Translations under genes and position numbers: made by a program | Shown here: positions 36,397 through 47,871 of the stretch, one piece after another | Position numbering within the stretch: position 1 is the first letter of the stretch | Layout: every line of letters begins with the position of its first letter | Notes under the pieces: generated by a model | The model's database searches: none | Told to the model about the DNA's origin: nothing | What the model saw: only the letters and a program-made list of their open reading frames with translations | Assembly (NCBI RefSeq): GCF_012273895.1 | Contig: NC_052117.1 | Span: 620,001-684,000, forward strand | Direction of reading: 5' to 3' | Length of the DNA: 64,000 bases | DNA from: Zerene cesonia | Lineage: Eukaryota > Arthropoda > Insecta > Lepidoptera > Pieridae

Positions 36397-37176
36397 GTGA
36401 GTTTTGTACGTACTTAACTGTTATTCACTGTTAACATTTTTATGCATTCAGTATGTAATATAACTTGCTATGGTATTAACTGCTTATATATGCTTGGTAG
36501 TGATCACGTATTAAGAGTAATGATATGAATAACAAGGCAACATTAAATGTAGTTTTTTTATATAAGCATATGCAAGGGAGTTTTTACAATGATGGCAACA
36601 AACATTCGTACATTATATGCACGTAGGTTTTGTTGGTCATTCAGTTCTAGTATAATGTTGGTCACTCACACGAATTTTGAAAATGTATTTTTCATACTAG
36701 ATCGCATTTATTTGTTATTTGTACGAATGTTTGCACAAAATTGACCGACCGGAATACCGACCGTTTGAGCAACATATGCTTTGTTGTCCTCTCTTGCATG
36801 TAATGCTGAAAGCAAAACAAATAAATCCTGCTCACAGTAATTTTACAGGGAATAATTATTATTTTAGTTAAATTTCCTGAAAGTAGTAAATTTCGAAAGT
36901 GTGAATTGCTCAAAGAACATAAAAATATTACGCTATTTTATCGTATTGTAGATACATATCGTAACTATAATATTATCGTAAATGATTCGTGACGTGTGTA
37001 ATTAAACTTTAGGACGAACTTCTGCGAATGTGGTACCTATCGCAGTGAACTTGTCCTAATACGTGGCATGTTCTACTAACAAGTTGGTTCTCATATAAAT
37101 AGTTTTATTTCCCAATTAATGTGATTAATCTGAAACGCCAAAGTTTCTAATTAGACATTTATTTGTTGATAATCTA

Positions 37177-37353
37177 TCTATACTACCATACTAATAATAT
37201 AAAGCTGAAGAGTTTGTTTAAGCGCTAATGTCAGGAACTACTGGACCGATTTCAAAATTTACTGAAAAATTTCGCCGTTGGATATTTATGTGATGCGTGA
37301 GTGCTATATACTATATAAGATGTACAGCGAGCGAAGTCGTGGTGGATTGCTAG
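37177..37353 (+). mobile_element. HEL-C copy, Helitron-like
   Basis: A|TCTATACTACC... through taaagctgaagagtttgttt and 'actactggaccgatttcaaa' to gattgCTAG|T. Both ends are recognisable and the middle is diverged. Confidence 0.6.
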
Positions 37354-38178
37354 TTGCTTCTAATAAGTCCAGACATAAAGAAGACTTCGGTTGGAAGCCT
37401 TTATGCAATGGCTATAAGTAATTAAGGCCTTACATAGACATATAGTTATGAAAGTTCCGCTTTCGCAATTTCTGGATCAGATTTTGATGTATTTTATACA
37501 GAACAAGGCCTTAAATAAGGAAATAGTGTTCGTTATATGACAACAATACTTCCAGTAGTTAAAATAGATGGAATAATGTTTTTAAGATATTATATTCTAT
37601 GCGATACACGAAACTCTTCGTGGTATGTAACCGTTCCCATAGTTTGCTAAACTTACAACAAATATAATCTTTCAAACATTTAGTCAATCAGACACCAAAC
37701 ATCCGAGTCACGTAAACCATCGTAACATTTATAACCATTATCCATAAAAAAACAATCGCCATTTCGTTCGCACATGTCGAAGAGACGGGACCTTAAGTGA
37801 CTTTCAGGAACATGCTCGAACGCTGTGACAGACGTTATTTTCGATGCAATTTGGCGGGAAATTGCTTATTTATTTCATACTAGCTTCTCACCCTGATTCC
37901 ACCCGGCTTACCCGTCTAGTTATACTGGGATAAATGTACAGAACGAATATCTTTTAGCAATAAATGGGCTTCCTTTTGGTTCTCAATATAAGCGATAGCA
38001 ATATGAGCGATTAGTTACAAACATACGGGCAAGAATGACTTTTCAATTTCAAATCCATATTTTATATCCATATCCATAGAAAAACCCTCCTTGGGATTAT
38101 TTGAAAGCAGTGTTGATATATTAATACAGTGCAGTATATTTTCCAGCTGTAAAATATAAAGAATTTATATCGTGACTT

Positions 38179-38395
38179 TATCATCATCATCATCTCATAT
38201 ATATTCTCACTACAGGGTTGCAGGTGTCCTATAAGTGTTCAGACCATAATCACGCTAGCCAAGTAGAGGTTGGCGGATGTAATGTCGTTGAACTTTTCGT
38301 TCTTCGACATGCCGGTTTCCTTTACTGTTTCGAGCCGTGGTAATATCAATAAAAAAAAATCTTGCCCGCTCGTCCATTTTCAAACTCCCGACTTT
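38179..38395 (-). mobile_element. SINE-E copy joined to a RET-B copy
   Basis: Minus-strand copy from tatcatcatcatcatc through 'gaggttggcggatgtaatgt' and 'gacatgccggtttcc' to ccgctcgtccattttcaaac. It breaks off in the tRNA-like head, exactly where RET-B sequence begins. Confidence 0.65.
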
Positions 38396-38578
38396 TTAAA
38401 GGATTTCCTTTATTCCTCCCGTCAATCCTTTCTTAATCCCTTTCTAATTATAGTCGACAATCCATTTGTAGAGGCGGAAGTTCTGCAATTGATCTTACGC
38501 CTCTCTAAATGTTCATGGGTGGTCGAAGTGCTTACCGTCGGCTGACCCACCAGCACCATTGCCGACGGTGACATAAAA
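38396..38578 (+). mobile_element. RET-B copy, truncated, second subfamily
   Basis: Begins in the middle of RET-B (tttaaaggatttcctttatt) and runs to its native 3' end, attgccgacggtgacataaaa, with a short poly-A. The hairpin stem gtcgacaat/attgccgac is kept with one G-T pair. It is 5'-truncated at the junction with SINE-E. Confidence 0.7.
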
Positions 38579-39059
38579 GAACACAAATAATAACATAACA
38601 TAAAGTAAAACAATAAAATATGACTATAATATATTTACAAATTATATAATACATAAATCTTGGCTTAGTGCCTACAGATAAATACGCAAATAGTACATTT
38701 TTTTGTATAAAACATAATTATTAAATTGAATACACGAAAAATACTTAATCCAAAAATCACATTTTACTAGTAAGACACACGCGATGGTCCGCCATTCACG
38801 ATATTATTCTGTCATAATTGAGATTATAATACGTTTCCAGCACGCGATTCTCCGATGCCTTATTCAATCCTGTTGTTTATTAAGAAATGCATCGTAATGC
38901 TATCAGTTAAGGTTGATATTTGAAATATCCGCATTTTTTGTTGACTTTAGAAAAACCTCCCCGATTTTTATACATGTTTTAACAAACGTTATTTGCTTCA
39001 CCTATATTCTGTTTTTATGTAAACTACTCCTTTAAACTAAATTTTAATCCACTATAAAC

Positions 39060-39214
39060 GTTCAGACGGAGGTCGGTTTCCTTTTCCTTACCCTTCCCTA
39101 TCCATTCCTTCCCCCCGAAAAGCGGGCACCGTATTTGCAGGGGCACTAGCTATGCGAATCTTTCATGGTCGGTGGTGATCGCTCACTATCAGGCGAACCA
39201 CCAGCTCAGTGACA
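39060..39214 (+). mobile_element. RET-B copy, truncated
   Basis: Contains ggtcggtttccttttcctta, then agcgggcaccgtatttgcag, 'tgcgaatctttcatgg' and the near-terminal tatcaggcgaaccaccagct. The poly-A tail is replaced by 'gacaaaacaaac'. A SINE-L insertion lies just downstream. Confidence 0.7.
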
Positions 39215-39221
39215 AAACAAA

Positions 39222-39333
39222 CACTTCATGAAACATGAAACACTTGCTACGGTTAGGCAAGATACGCAGGTTCGAATCCTGCCTCGTGATCAAATTTTTT
39301 CTATTCTTTCAAAATTTCTCAATCACTTCATGA
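39222..39333 (+). mobile_element. SINE-L copy, 5'-truncated, with target-site duplication
   Basis: The element (39232-39323) keeps the anticodon arm to the tail: cttgctacggttaggcaaga, an exact B box ggttcgaatcc, and the tail attttttctattctttcaaa. It is flanked by a perfect 10-base direct repeat cacttcatga (39222-39231 and 39324-39333), which shows a retroposition event with 5' truncation. The 3' flank continues as MITE-M. Confidence 0.75.
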
Positions 39334-39437
39334 GTTTATCTTATTATGATGATTAGATTGCCAAGATTAAAGAATTTTATTACCTATACACTGGATATTA
39401 AAGTATTCATTTGATTCTTCCATTAAAGCGTGTTTCT
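39334..39437 (+). repeat. MITE-M partial copy
   Basis: Contains gtttatcttattatgatgat, 'tagattgccaagatt' and the end ttccattaaagcgtgttt, matching the right half of MITE-M at 18480-18625. The SINE-L copy appears to have inserted into it. Confidence 0.5.
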
Positions 39438-39568
39438 AGGTTTTTTTTTTAATTTTATGATAATTTTTCTGTTACTCAAGTATAAGGTTTAAAATGAGGT
39501 AATATTTTGCCTTTTAAAGTAAGACCATTCTACAACACGCTACGATATGGATCAAATTATATGAATAA

Positions 39569-39759
39569 CTAGCTGCACCCCGCGGTTTCACCCGCGTAAG
39601 TCCGTATCCAGTAGGAATATCGGGATAAAAAGTTGCCTGTTATTCCAGTTGTCCATCTGTCTACGTACCAAATTCCATTTCGGTATCGAAATCGGTTCCG
39701 TAGTCTTTGCGTAAAAGAGCAACAAGCACACACACATTTAGTATGTGGGATTAGTAGGA
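39569..39759 (-). mobile_element. HEL-A copy, Helitron-like
   Basis: Minus-strand copy, ctagctgcaccccgcggttt to an irregular native 5' end in which gattagtagga is repeated in tandem. The middle has a small insertion (tttcggtatcgaaatcgg). Confidence 0.8.
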
Positions 39760-40149
39760 TTAGTAGGAAGGATGTTGCAAAATTGGGTAAAAATTAATTT
39801 TAAAAGCAGACGACGCTGTGTGAGTCAACTAGTTATAAACAATTTTAAACGTTCTATTAAAATTTTCAATGAATATCGCTGCGAAGGAATTAATAATCTT
39901 CCCTTTGTCCTGTTGATCGTTACTCATCGTCTAAGGAAAGAAAATTATATGATCATAAGACAGCCCATTCGCTTAAAACCTCTAAAAGTTATATAAAATA
40001 TTCAATATGAAGGCCGAAGCTATCAAGATTATGTATTCATTATTATATAACACGAATATTGTAGTTTTAAACATATTTTAAATAATGAAATACGGGATAT
40101 TTTGTGAGTTAAAAAGTGATATTTTTTAATATTACCACGTAATTATCTA

Positions 40150-40335
40150 AACCGTCTTCAATTGTCAAAACTAGACCAAATTCAAATGGGACTCACGGAC
40201 GCCTTCAAAGCACCAGCTTTCAAACGAAAAAATAAATTTCAAAATCGACGTACCTAGTTGAATTTTCTGATATAACAAACATAAATAATACGGTCGAATT
40301 GAGAACCATCTCTTCTCTTGCAATCGGTTGAAAAC
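40150..40335 (-). repeat. RPT-F copy
   Basis: Minus-strand copy: gtcaaaactagaccaaattc, 'gcaccagctttcaaacgaaa', 'ttttctgatataacaaac' and ggtcgaattgagaaccatct. It is the best guide to the block order of this repeat. Confidence 0.55.
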
Positions 40336-40406
40336 AACCTGAATCAGAACGGTTATATTATTGAAAATTAAATCTCACTCTCCCTTCCGCCCACATCAAT
40401 AATATC

Positions 40407-40700
40407 AATCAAGTGCGAATCGGACTCATGACGCTAAAAGTTCCGTAAAATTAACTTAAAGAACAACTGCAAATTAAAACACATCACCCACCCATTTATG
40501 ACAGATCCAACCGTTGCTTAACCTCGATTTTTACTTGTTATTATAGCGGCAATGGAAACATCTGAAAATTTCAACTGTTTAACAATCACGGTTCATGAGA
40601 TACGACTTGGTTACAAACAGACGGACAGACAAATGGACGAACGGACAGCGAAGTCATCCAACACCTTCGTTTTTCCATTACGTACTCAAGTACAGTCGTT
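40407..40700 (+). repeat. RPT-G copy
   Basis: Contains caagtgcgaatcggactcat, 'cacccacccatttatgacag', 'acaatcacggttcatgagat' and agacggacagacaaatgga. Matching copies lie at 49465-49740 and, in part, 55165-55250. The class is not determined; short open frames here are spurious. Confidence 0.55.
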
Positions 40701-40765
40701 TTGGATATCTCTGAGGGAGGCCTTTGTCCACCAGTGGACGTCCTAAACAGCTGCAACGACGACTC
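40701..40765 (+). repeat. Retroelement 3' end fragment
   Basis: Contains gagggaggcctttgtccacc and agtggacgtcctaaacagct, wording common at the 3' ends of lepidopteran LINE/SINE elements. A reversed short piece of the same theme (tccactgctggacatagg) is near 58535. Confidence 0.4.
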
Positions 40766-41569
40766 AAGTACCGAACCCTAAAAAAACACATTACTACGAA
40801 ACATATAACATTTTGCCGCCACACGTTCCAAAGCGGATTCATAACGAATCGTGACTCGTCTAAAAATAACCGTTCGATTTTTAAAATTGCTCCACTTCAA
40901 AGAACACTCGCAAATGTATGAGAGTTGAGTGTAATCACATCATCAATTTTGACAATCCAATCGAGCCCAATCCCCTCCGAGCCATTTGACGGGAAAATAA
41001 TTGGCGAGACGAGTGTGGTGCGGCTGGCATTCCATTACTATAAATAAATCTTAATTTAAATCGGTTAAATGACGCGAAATTCGAATCGATTAATGCTAAA
41101 TACGTGTTATATTGATTGACCAATAGCAATACAACATAATACTTATATTATAAACGCTATATGTCATCATAGAAAAGGGGGGAGGGGATTCTAGATTCTT
41201 CTACGGGTAGCCCGATTACAATTACCAATCTCCGTTCAGCACCCTGGAGAAATCAGATGTACCAAATGTAGGTGCAGCTGTGCGTCCCGTATTGAGCTAA
41301 AAAGAAAGTCACTAGACTATTAAGATCGTCGGAAATAGACGCAAGAGGCCAATAGATCAACTATGTTATAGGTTATAGTTTAGCCTTCTAAACCACAGCT
41401 TTTGAATACGTATGGTCAAACAAGCTACAATCCTTTGAGGGTAGCGGGGTGTGAAAGTTTATGCCCGCAAGTGACATTGTGGACCACCATTGTAGATGTG
41501 TTTAATCCGCCAGAAATGGTCTTGCAGTGAAGTTTTTAACGAAATGACAACTATATTAAAAATCCAACT

Positions 41570-41763
41570 TAATATTATAAATGCGAAAGTTTGTAAGGAT
41601 GTGTGTGTGTTTGTTGCTCTTTCACGCAAAGACTACAAAACCGATTGCAATGGAATTTGGTACGTAGATAGCTGGACAACTGGAATACCATATAGGCAAC
41701 TTTTTATCCCGATATTCCTACGGGATACAGACTTACGCGGGTGAAACCGCATGGCGCAGCTAG
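41570..41763 (+). mobile_element. HEL-A copy, Helitron-like
   Basis: Full-length forward copy: taatattataaatgcgaaag to gcgcagCTAG|T. The 3' hairpin is weakened by a change (accgcatgg for accgcgggg). Frames on both strands (41496-41744, 41633-41815) are repeat sequence. Confidence 0.85.
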
Positions 41764-41866
41764 TAACTAATAATTGTGACTCATGTACCTTGATGATACA
41801 ATATTCCCTATGCAAAATTTACCTATGATGTTTCAAGATTGACTATGAGGGTAATTTTGCTACTAT

Positions 41867-42207
41867 ATATTTGAATAAAGCAGTGGTGGCTCAGTGGTGA
41901 GAAACTCGGACTTCAAAATCGATGAGTCGGGGTTCGAGACCGGGCGAGCGTGCAGGAAATAAATTGATTTTTCAATTTATCTGCGCATGTAGATAACATC
42001 ACCACTGCTTAAAACGGTGAAGGAAAACATCGTGAGGAACCCGGCATGTCCGAGAATCAAAAGTTCGACGACATGTGACATCTGCCAACCCGCACTTGGC
42101 CAGCGTGGTGGATTATGGCCTGAACCCTCATAGGAGGCCTGTGTCCCAGCAGTGGGAACATATAAGGGCTGATGATGAATGAATGAAATGAATGAATATT
42201 TGAATAA
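41867..42207 (+). mobile_element. SINE-E, full-length copy with a 12-base target-site duplication
   Basis: The element (41879-42195) has a tRNA-like head with A box tggctcagtgg (41887-41897) and B box ggttcgagacc (41931-41941), then gaaataaattgatttttcaa, 'gtgaaggaaaacatcgtgag', 'ccaacccgcacttggccagc', 'ctgtgtcccagcagtgggaa' and a 3' end of gatgatgaatgaatgaaatg. It is flanked by the perfect direct repeat atatttgaataa (41867-41878 and 42196-42207). This is the HaSE/Metulj-type SINE of Lepidoptera by its wording. It looks like the youngest SINE in the window. Confidence 0.9.
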
Positions 42208-42299
42208 CTTCGTTTCATAACGAAAGACCATGTAAGCAGATACTCCGTACGTATTAGTGCGTTTTCAAACAGGGAAATAGATTAAAATTTCAATTTATT

Positions 42300-42430
42300 T
42301 CATCTCCGTCTAAATCTCCTTAAAATATCACTACACCGGGGGTTCCAGCTTTCATATTAAAAAAACAATCACAAAAATTGGTTCACCCAAAGGTTCTTAT
42401 GTAAAAAAAGCCTCCTTTTTCAACTTCCAA
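42300..42430 (-). repeat. RPT-F fragment
   Basis: Contains gggggttccagctttcatat and aatcacaaaaattggttcac in RPT-F order, ending 'aaagcctcctttttcaact'. Confidence 0.45.
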
Positions 42431-43639
42431 TCTATGTTATATTGCAAGCAAGCAAACTGGAAAAGAACTTTCGACGCTTCAGTATTTTTTTCTCTTTTCA
42501 GCCGACGTTCCCAAAAACAAAAGAGCTTTTTTTAAAGAGCTAATCTGGCATTGCTAAAATGACGTCACACAACCGGACGAAGGTACGGTAAAGCAGTTCG
42601 AGCTCATTATATAACTATTAAACGTATGTCACACGCTCACGCTAATAACTAATTATTAATTCCAAGAATAGAAACATAATTTCCTAATTGAGCTCGACTT
42701 TCAAGTGACTCGACACAGGCATTGCGTATGTAAAGTCAATTTGTTCGGTAGCGTGTGTTAAAGCCTAATTTGTTATGTAATTTGACGTTAAATTTGTTGA
42801 ACATTTTATATTTTGAGTAGGCACTGTTATGGGGTAATGAGAAAACAAGGGAATGGGGGGGCAATTTAGGCTTGTATTTTTTTTATTGGGACAATACTGA
42901 ACGATACTCTGTACATCTTCGATAGTTGTTATTTAAATCATCTTAAGTTTGATAACTATGTATGCTTATATGCCTTTTCTCAGTTTGTAGTTATATTAAT
43001 TTTAACAAAATGCATAGAAATATTTTATTCATATCCATTTCCATGTTTATTTATCGCCGTTTTAATAATTTCAATTTAAATATTTTATGTTAGAAAATTT
43101 ACATTAAAATAAATTTATTTAGTACACCACACCACAGAAAATCCCAAAAAAAAAAAAATAAAAACCCAAAAAAGGTAACTAGAACTTAAAAACAAACATG
43201 AGTAAACTTAAACAATATTTGAGTGGTGACCTAAAGGAAGATGCCGCTCAGCATCTGTTATGCCGATTTATAATGTCATCGAAATGTACACCTCATTTTT
43301 CAATTGTCCACAAGCCCCTCTACGTAGATAATGCCTAGCCTAATAATAACCAGCCTGAAATATCAAGGTCCTAACATTTATTCTGGCATTATTGCCCAAG
43401 TGTTTTGGGTGATAAATAATCCCGTAAGTACAAAAGCCTTTTCAACATAGTAGCTTGAGTTAGATCTCGCAAAATACATATCTAAGACACAGATTATCCT
43501 ATACCTAAGGCTTGCTATATATCAGCGGTTAATCGCATTGTCTGGACGTTTCAGAAAGTGCAAGGAACGATTATGGTATTTGAGTTTGAACTTTTGTATT
43601 TTCATAATTTCGATATTTAGCTGGCAGAGACTGCTATTT
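42431..43639. other. No gene seen
   Basis: AT-rich, with an A-run at 43149-43158. The fragment gacgttcccaaaaacaaaag near 42504 matches the start of the 3672 repeat. Nothing else is assigned. Confidence 0.45.
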
Positions 43640-43745
43640 ACCAATAAGGCCGCCTTAATACGAAATATTGAGTACGTGAGCAATTATTTTGTATAAGATT
43701 TACTTTTTATTTTTGTACAACAAAGTATTATAAATAAATAAATAA
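43640..43745 (+). repeat. TAIL-I copy: retroelement 3' tail
   Basis: Forward copy with ataaggccgccttaatacga, ending in ttataaataaataaataaaa. It is the only copy of this tail on the plus strand. Confidence 0.5.
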
Positions 43746-44288
43746 AATGTAAAAAAATTCTCAAAAGTAAATATCATTTCGATTAATAATTGTTTATCGC
43801 TCGCTCCAATAAACTTTATAAAAGCAAAAACCACAGAGAGCCCAATAACATTATTATTATATTATAGTGAATGGAAGATATACTAGCCTAGCCATCAGAA
43901 CGTAATCACCAGTTAGATATTAAATTTATTATTTCAACGTATTTTGTATAACGAATCAATTAAATATGATTACCAATTTATCATTAATTAATTAAAGTAA
44001 AATTATACTTATCAATTTATATCAATCATAAATCAATCCATTAAACAAATGTATAATCTAACTAATGCCAGTGAAAGAGGAATAGTCAGTCCACTGGGAC
44101 AGTAAGCGTTTACCAAGACGCAATCGTAGGAAATACGTCCCGTTGCAACTGACAAATGGAAACTATCGCCATCTCTGTGTTTATGTTGACGGTCTTCCTT
44201 CTCCGTCGTGTACTTTAATTAAAGCTATATTATACCTGTAAATTATATAGTGCCTAATTTGATACGTCGCCGTAAAACTGTAAAAACT

Positions 44289-44636
44289 ATTATTTTTTTT
44301 TTTTTTTATGTTACAGTCGGCAATAGAGCTGGTGGGACGCCTGATGGTAAGCGCTACCACCGCCCATGAACATTTGTAGAGGCATAAGGTCCTTTGCAGA
44401 CCCTACGCCTCTACAAATGGATTGCCGACTTTTTGGGAAGGGATTAAGAAAGGATCGGCGATAGGAATAAAGGAAAAGACTGGGAAGGGTAAGGAAAAGG
44501 ATATGGGCCTCCGGCTCCCCCACTCACCGAACGAAACACAACAGAATGCTATTTCACGCCGGTCTTCTGTGGGGGTGTGGTACTTCCCCGGTGCGAGCTG
44601 GCCCAGTTCGTGCCGAAGCGTGCTCGACTACCACAT
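44289..44636 (-). mobile_element. RET-B, best-preserved full-length copy (second subfamily)
   Basis: T-run at 44293-44307 (native poly-A tail), then atgttacagtcggcaatag, the 'cctgatggtaagcgctacca' block, 'gcctccggctcccccactca', 'ggtacttccccggtgcgagc' and the distal end gtgctcgactaccacat. The tail-proximal part folds into two nested perfect stems: agtcggcaat/attgccgact (44315-44324, 44421-44430) and catttgtagaggc/gcctctacaaatg (44371-44383, 44407-44419). No protein is encoded; the frames 44311-44523 and 44422-44652 are spurious. Confidence 0.85.
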
Positions 44637-45318
44637 ACATATTAGAATATAATGTAGGTTATTAATAATCAATCAAACTGAGGGAAAATGGTGAAGAATG
44701 GGGACGTTCAAATAAGCTCGCGGCAACATACATATCTGCAATACATTCGCTTTATAATCTAACGAAAAATAATGCGTTGAATTTTAAGAATAGTATACTT
44801 TGAACGTTACTGCCATTAAATAAAGTGTTGGATTGAATGACATTTTTTCCACAACGCTTCTCGGACAGTTCTTGAGCATCTATTAATATTGAATTGTGAA
44901 TGTAGTTGTTGTACGCCAATGATAGATAAATTATCACTATATCAACAAAACAGAATCATTAGATACGTTTAGATCTGTCAGTCAGTTAACATTTCTATCT
45001 AAAGCACAAGCCGCAAACTGTCACTGCTTGCATTTTGCAAATCATGTGAGGGCAAAGTGTGGTCTCCGCTCTCGTTTCAAACGTCAACTGCAATTTTCTC
45101 AACGACATGCACTAAACATACGTTAATACTGACTTTTCATATGATTAAATTTACCGAAAAAAATCGGATATAAAACCTTCACACATGTAATAGATTTAGC
45201 AGGATAATTTTGCCATTTTCACAATGTATGAATATGTTCTCGGACAAATCTGTCAGTTTAAGTGACAAATAATTTAATTTAATGTTTTTTTTTTAAGTAA
45301 TTGTTATTTATTTAATTT
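44637..45318. other. No gene seen
   Basis: AT-rich, unique-looking. The frame 44752-44937 has no recognisable domain. Confidence 0.5.
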
Positions 45319-45532
45319 CATCGTCAGCTCATATTTGTTCCCACTGCAGGGACACAGGCCTCCTATGAAGGTTCAAGCCATGCCAGATTCCTCACTATGT
45401 TTTCCTTGAACGTTTCGAGCGGGTGTAATGTTTTGAGATAAATTAAAAACCAGTTTATATCTCCACGCTTGCCTTGTTTCGAACCTCCGACTTTTCGCTC
45501 AAGTCCGAGGTCCTTACCAATGAGTCACCGAT
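45319..45532 (-). mobile_element. SINE-E copy with internal deletion
   Basis: Minus-strand copy: gtcagctcatatttgttccc, 'acacaggcctcctatgaagg', then directly 'gattcctcactatgttttcc' (the middle is missing), and the tRNA-like head at the right (gtttcgaacctccgac, 'ccaatgagtcaccg'). Confidence 0.7.
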
Positions 45533-45867
45533 AGGATTAATATAAAAGGTGGTAAAATATTTTTTAATGATTTAATAGTTTATAAAATGCCCAACTGTCA
45601 CTGGTGTTACAAATGTCAATTGTGACTATTAGTAGACCTATAAGCATAAGTAATAGTGATCAATATATTCGACCCAACTACCCTCACTTTGGTTAATAGC
45701 TTTTTGGTATCAACTGTCTTCATCAGTAAGACAATTGTCGACCTTACAACGATTCTATACATACATTCAACTAATTATTACCCCCACCCCTTCGAGTTAA
45801 AATAGTACCGAATATTGTAATTAACTTACTATAGGAATAGACCGTCCCTTTGTTTTTCTTTTTCAAC

Positions 45868-46015
45868 CGACTTCAAAAAGAGGAAGTTCTTAATTTGACT
45901 GTATTTTTTGTTGCCTCCGTACATTCAACAGGGTTAACCGTTTTAGATGATTTTTATTTTGTTTAATAGCTGGTGCGTTTTGGTGGTGCCTTTTGATGGT
46001 GGTGGGTTGAGTTTT
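45868..46015 (+). repeat. RPT-F copy
   Basis: Forward copy starting caaccgacttcaaaaagagg, with 'ttaatttgactgtatttttt' and 'agctggtgcgttttggtggt'. Confidence 0.5.
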
Positions 46016-46566
46016 TAAAAAAAATCGTATTGTAATCTTAACAGATATATCTATATACATGAAATTTTTGATTTACCTACCTCTTGCCAACTTAAGAAGT
46101 GGCCACTTTTTCCATTTTTATCATCTTAAAAACTCAAACATCTCTGTAGTACAATGTGAATGACTGCTCGTCTATATTAACACTTACGATATAATATCTT
46201 AAAAGCATAACCATAATAAATTTGAAGTGAAGAGGTTCGAGGATCCATTTTCAGTTATTCCACTTGCATTGTTTCGTGCTACACAATTTTATGAACGCCA
46301 GACTTTTTCATTTATTATCCGTTATCTGGATTACGATAGTACAGTATAATCTTTTAGATCTGCAGATTTTTTTATTATACCGCATATAAAACGAGTGCTA
46401 GAAAAACAATGTTTGTTTGAATTAGTAAATTAATCCTTAATTTTTTATGAAATACGAAATAACTTGGTGTTTTCGCTGCGTTAGAGGCAATTAATGCTCG
46501 CGTTAGTTTCAAAGTGAAGCACCTATCGAAACCTCTACGTTTACGATTTTATTTATTCATATTGCA

Positions 46567-46735
46567 TTGGCTCAGTGGTTAAAACCTAGGACTTCAATAC
46601 CATAGGCGAGGGTTCGAGAGGAGCCCAGAGAGTGACATAGGCTATTTACCACGGTGAAACATCCACAAACGTCCAACTCCCACCGGAATTACCATAACCC
46701 TGCGAACGAAACCGCGGGCGAATAACTAGTATTTT
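46567..46735 (+). repeat. SINE-E-like tRNA head joined to a Helitron-like end
   Basis: The head tggctcagtggttaaaacct ... gagggttcgag has good A and B boxes. After it come 'cacggtgaaacatccac' and the end ctgcgaacgaaaccgcggg...CTAG|T, which is Helitron-like wording. Either one element inserted in another, or a chimera. Confidence 0.45.
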
Positions 46736-47213
46736 TTAGTAGTAATTTTATAAAGTCCTTCGTCATAATAGATGTGCTGTGATGTCTACAAAGTTCAAGC
46801 CGTCAAAATGCACATATTATTAATGAATATTCATATGAGTTGGGCAACTGTATAACACGCTACACGCTTGTGTGTTTCATATCTGGGTAATTGGGTTAAT
46901 AGGTTCATAATCAATGTCATACCACTCACTCTGACTCCGCCTGGATGGAGCAGTACAAAAGAAAAATTGTATAAGACCTTTGCCTCTGGAAAAATGGAAA
47001 CTTCAGAATTTCAAAATAGGTTTGTGGTTTTTGAGTCCATCCAGTGCAAACGTACGTAAAATCGAATTTCGTTGAAACATTTAAGTGTATATATAAAAAT
47101 ATTGCTCATTTCTATTACTTTTTTATATCGATATTTGACCAATACATGAATTTGAAATGAACTCATAATTAAGATTAGGTATCGTCTCAATTATAATACA
47201 ATAATAAATCCTA

Positions 47214-47413
47214 TCCTACTAATATTATAAATGCGAAAGTTTGTAAGGATGTGTGTGTGTTTGTTGCTCTTTCACGCAAAAACTACTAAACCGGTTGCAA
47301 TGAAATTTTGTACGTAGACAGTTGTACAACTGGAATAACATATAGGCAACTTTTTATCCCGATATACCTACGGGATACGGACTTACGCGGGTGAAACTGC
47401 GGGGCGCAGCTAT
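47214..47413 (+). mobile_element. HEL-A copy, Helitron-like
   Basis: A|TCCTACTAATATTATAAATG... through gcgggtgaaactgcggggcg, ending cagcTAT, so the last base of CTAG is changed. The 5' end and body are well kept. Confidence 0.85.
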
Positions 47414-47439
47414 TTTATTATAAGAAGAAAAACTAAAAA

Positions 47440-47689
47440 AACACGCTTTAATATAGAATCATCTAAACTGTCTCACTTGCTCTTATACGTATACTCTATA
47501 CGTAAAAAAATTATTTAATTATTAACTTATCATGATAATGCCATAAACTTATTAAATTACCGTATCGTCACTGATTCTTAATAAGTGAACACAGTGCGAA
47601 TTAAATCTATTTGTTTAAAGTAGGTCAGACTCAAGTTTTTTAGAGTCGGTTACACACAAACATACAGGTGAAGCTAATAAAAGCGTGTT
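47440..47689 (-). mobile_element. MITE-M, full-length copy on the minus strand
   Basis: Begins AACACGCTTTAAT and ends AATAAAAGCGTGTT, good inverted ends. The body, reversed, matches 18329-18625: 'aagctaataaaagcg', 'gttacacacaaacatacagg', 'accgtatcgtcactgatt'. It lies 27 bases after HEL-A. Confidence 0.6.
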
Positions 47690-47871
47690 GAAAATGATAG
47701 CGAAGGGCGTGTTATAACTATCTGATTTTGTGTCTAGATACATGTGAGACACGCTACCGGAAGTCCGGCTGTGTGTGGCCTAAATGTGACACTATCTTTG
47801 GTTTTCACAACAAAATCGCTTTAGCAATTTTGATGAATTTTAGCATAGTGATAAATAACAATTTTATTTGC

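Noticed and set aside
36397..36417. Exon 1 extended seven codons to the TAA at 36415
   Set aside because: A good donor (GTGAGT) lies at 36397, and joining there continues ECL1 into TM3 as in other D2-like receptors.
38180..38196. (ATC)n run as an independent microsatellite
   Set aside because: It is the normal 3' end of a SINE-E copy.
41887..41941. Possible tRNA gene from A and B boxes
   Set aside because: These boxes are the head of a full-length SINE flanked by a target duplication.
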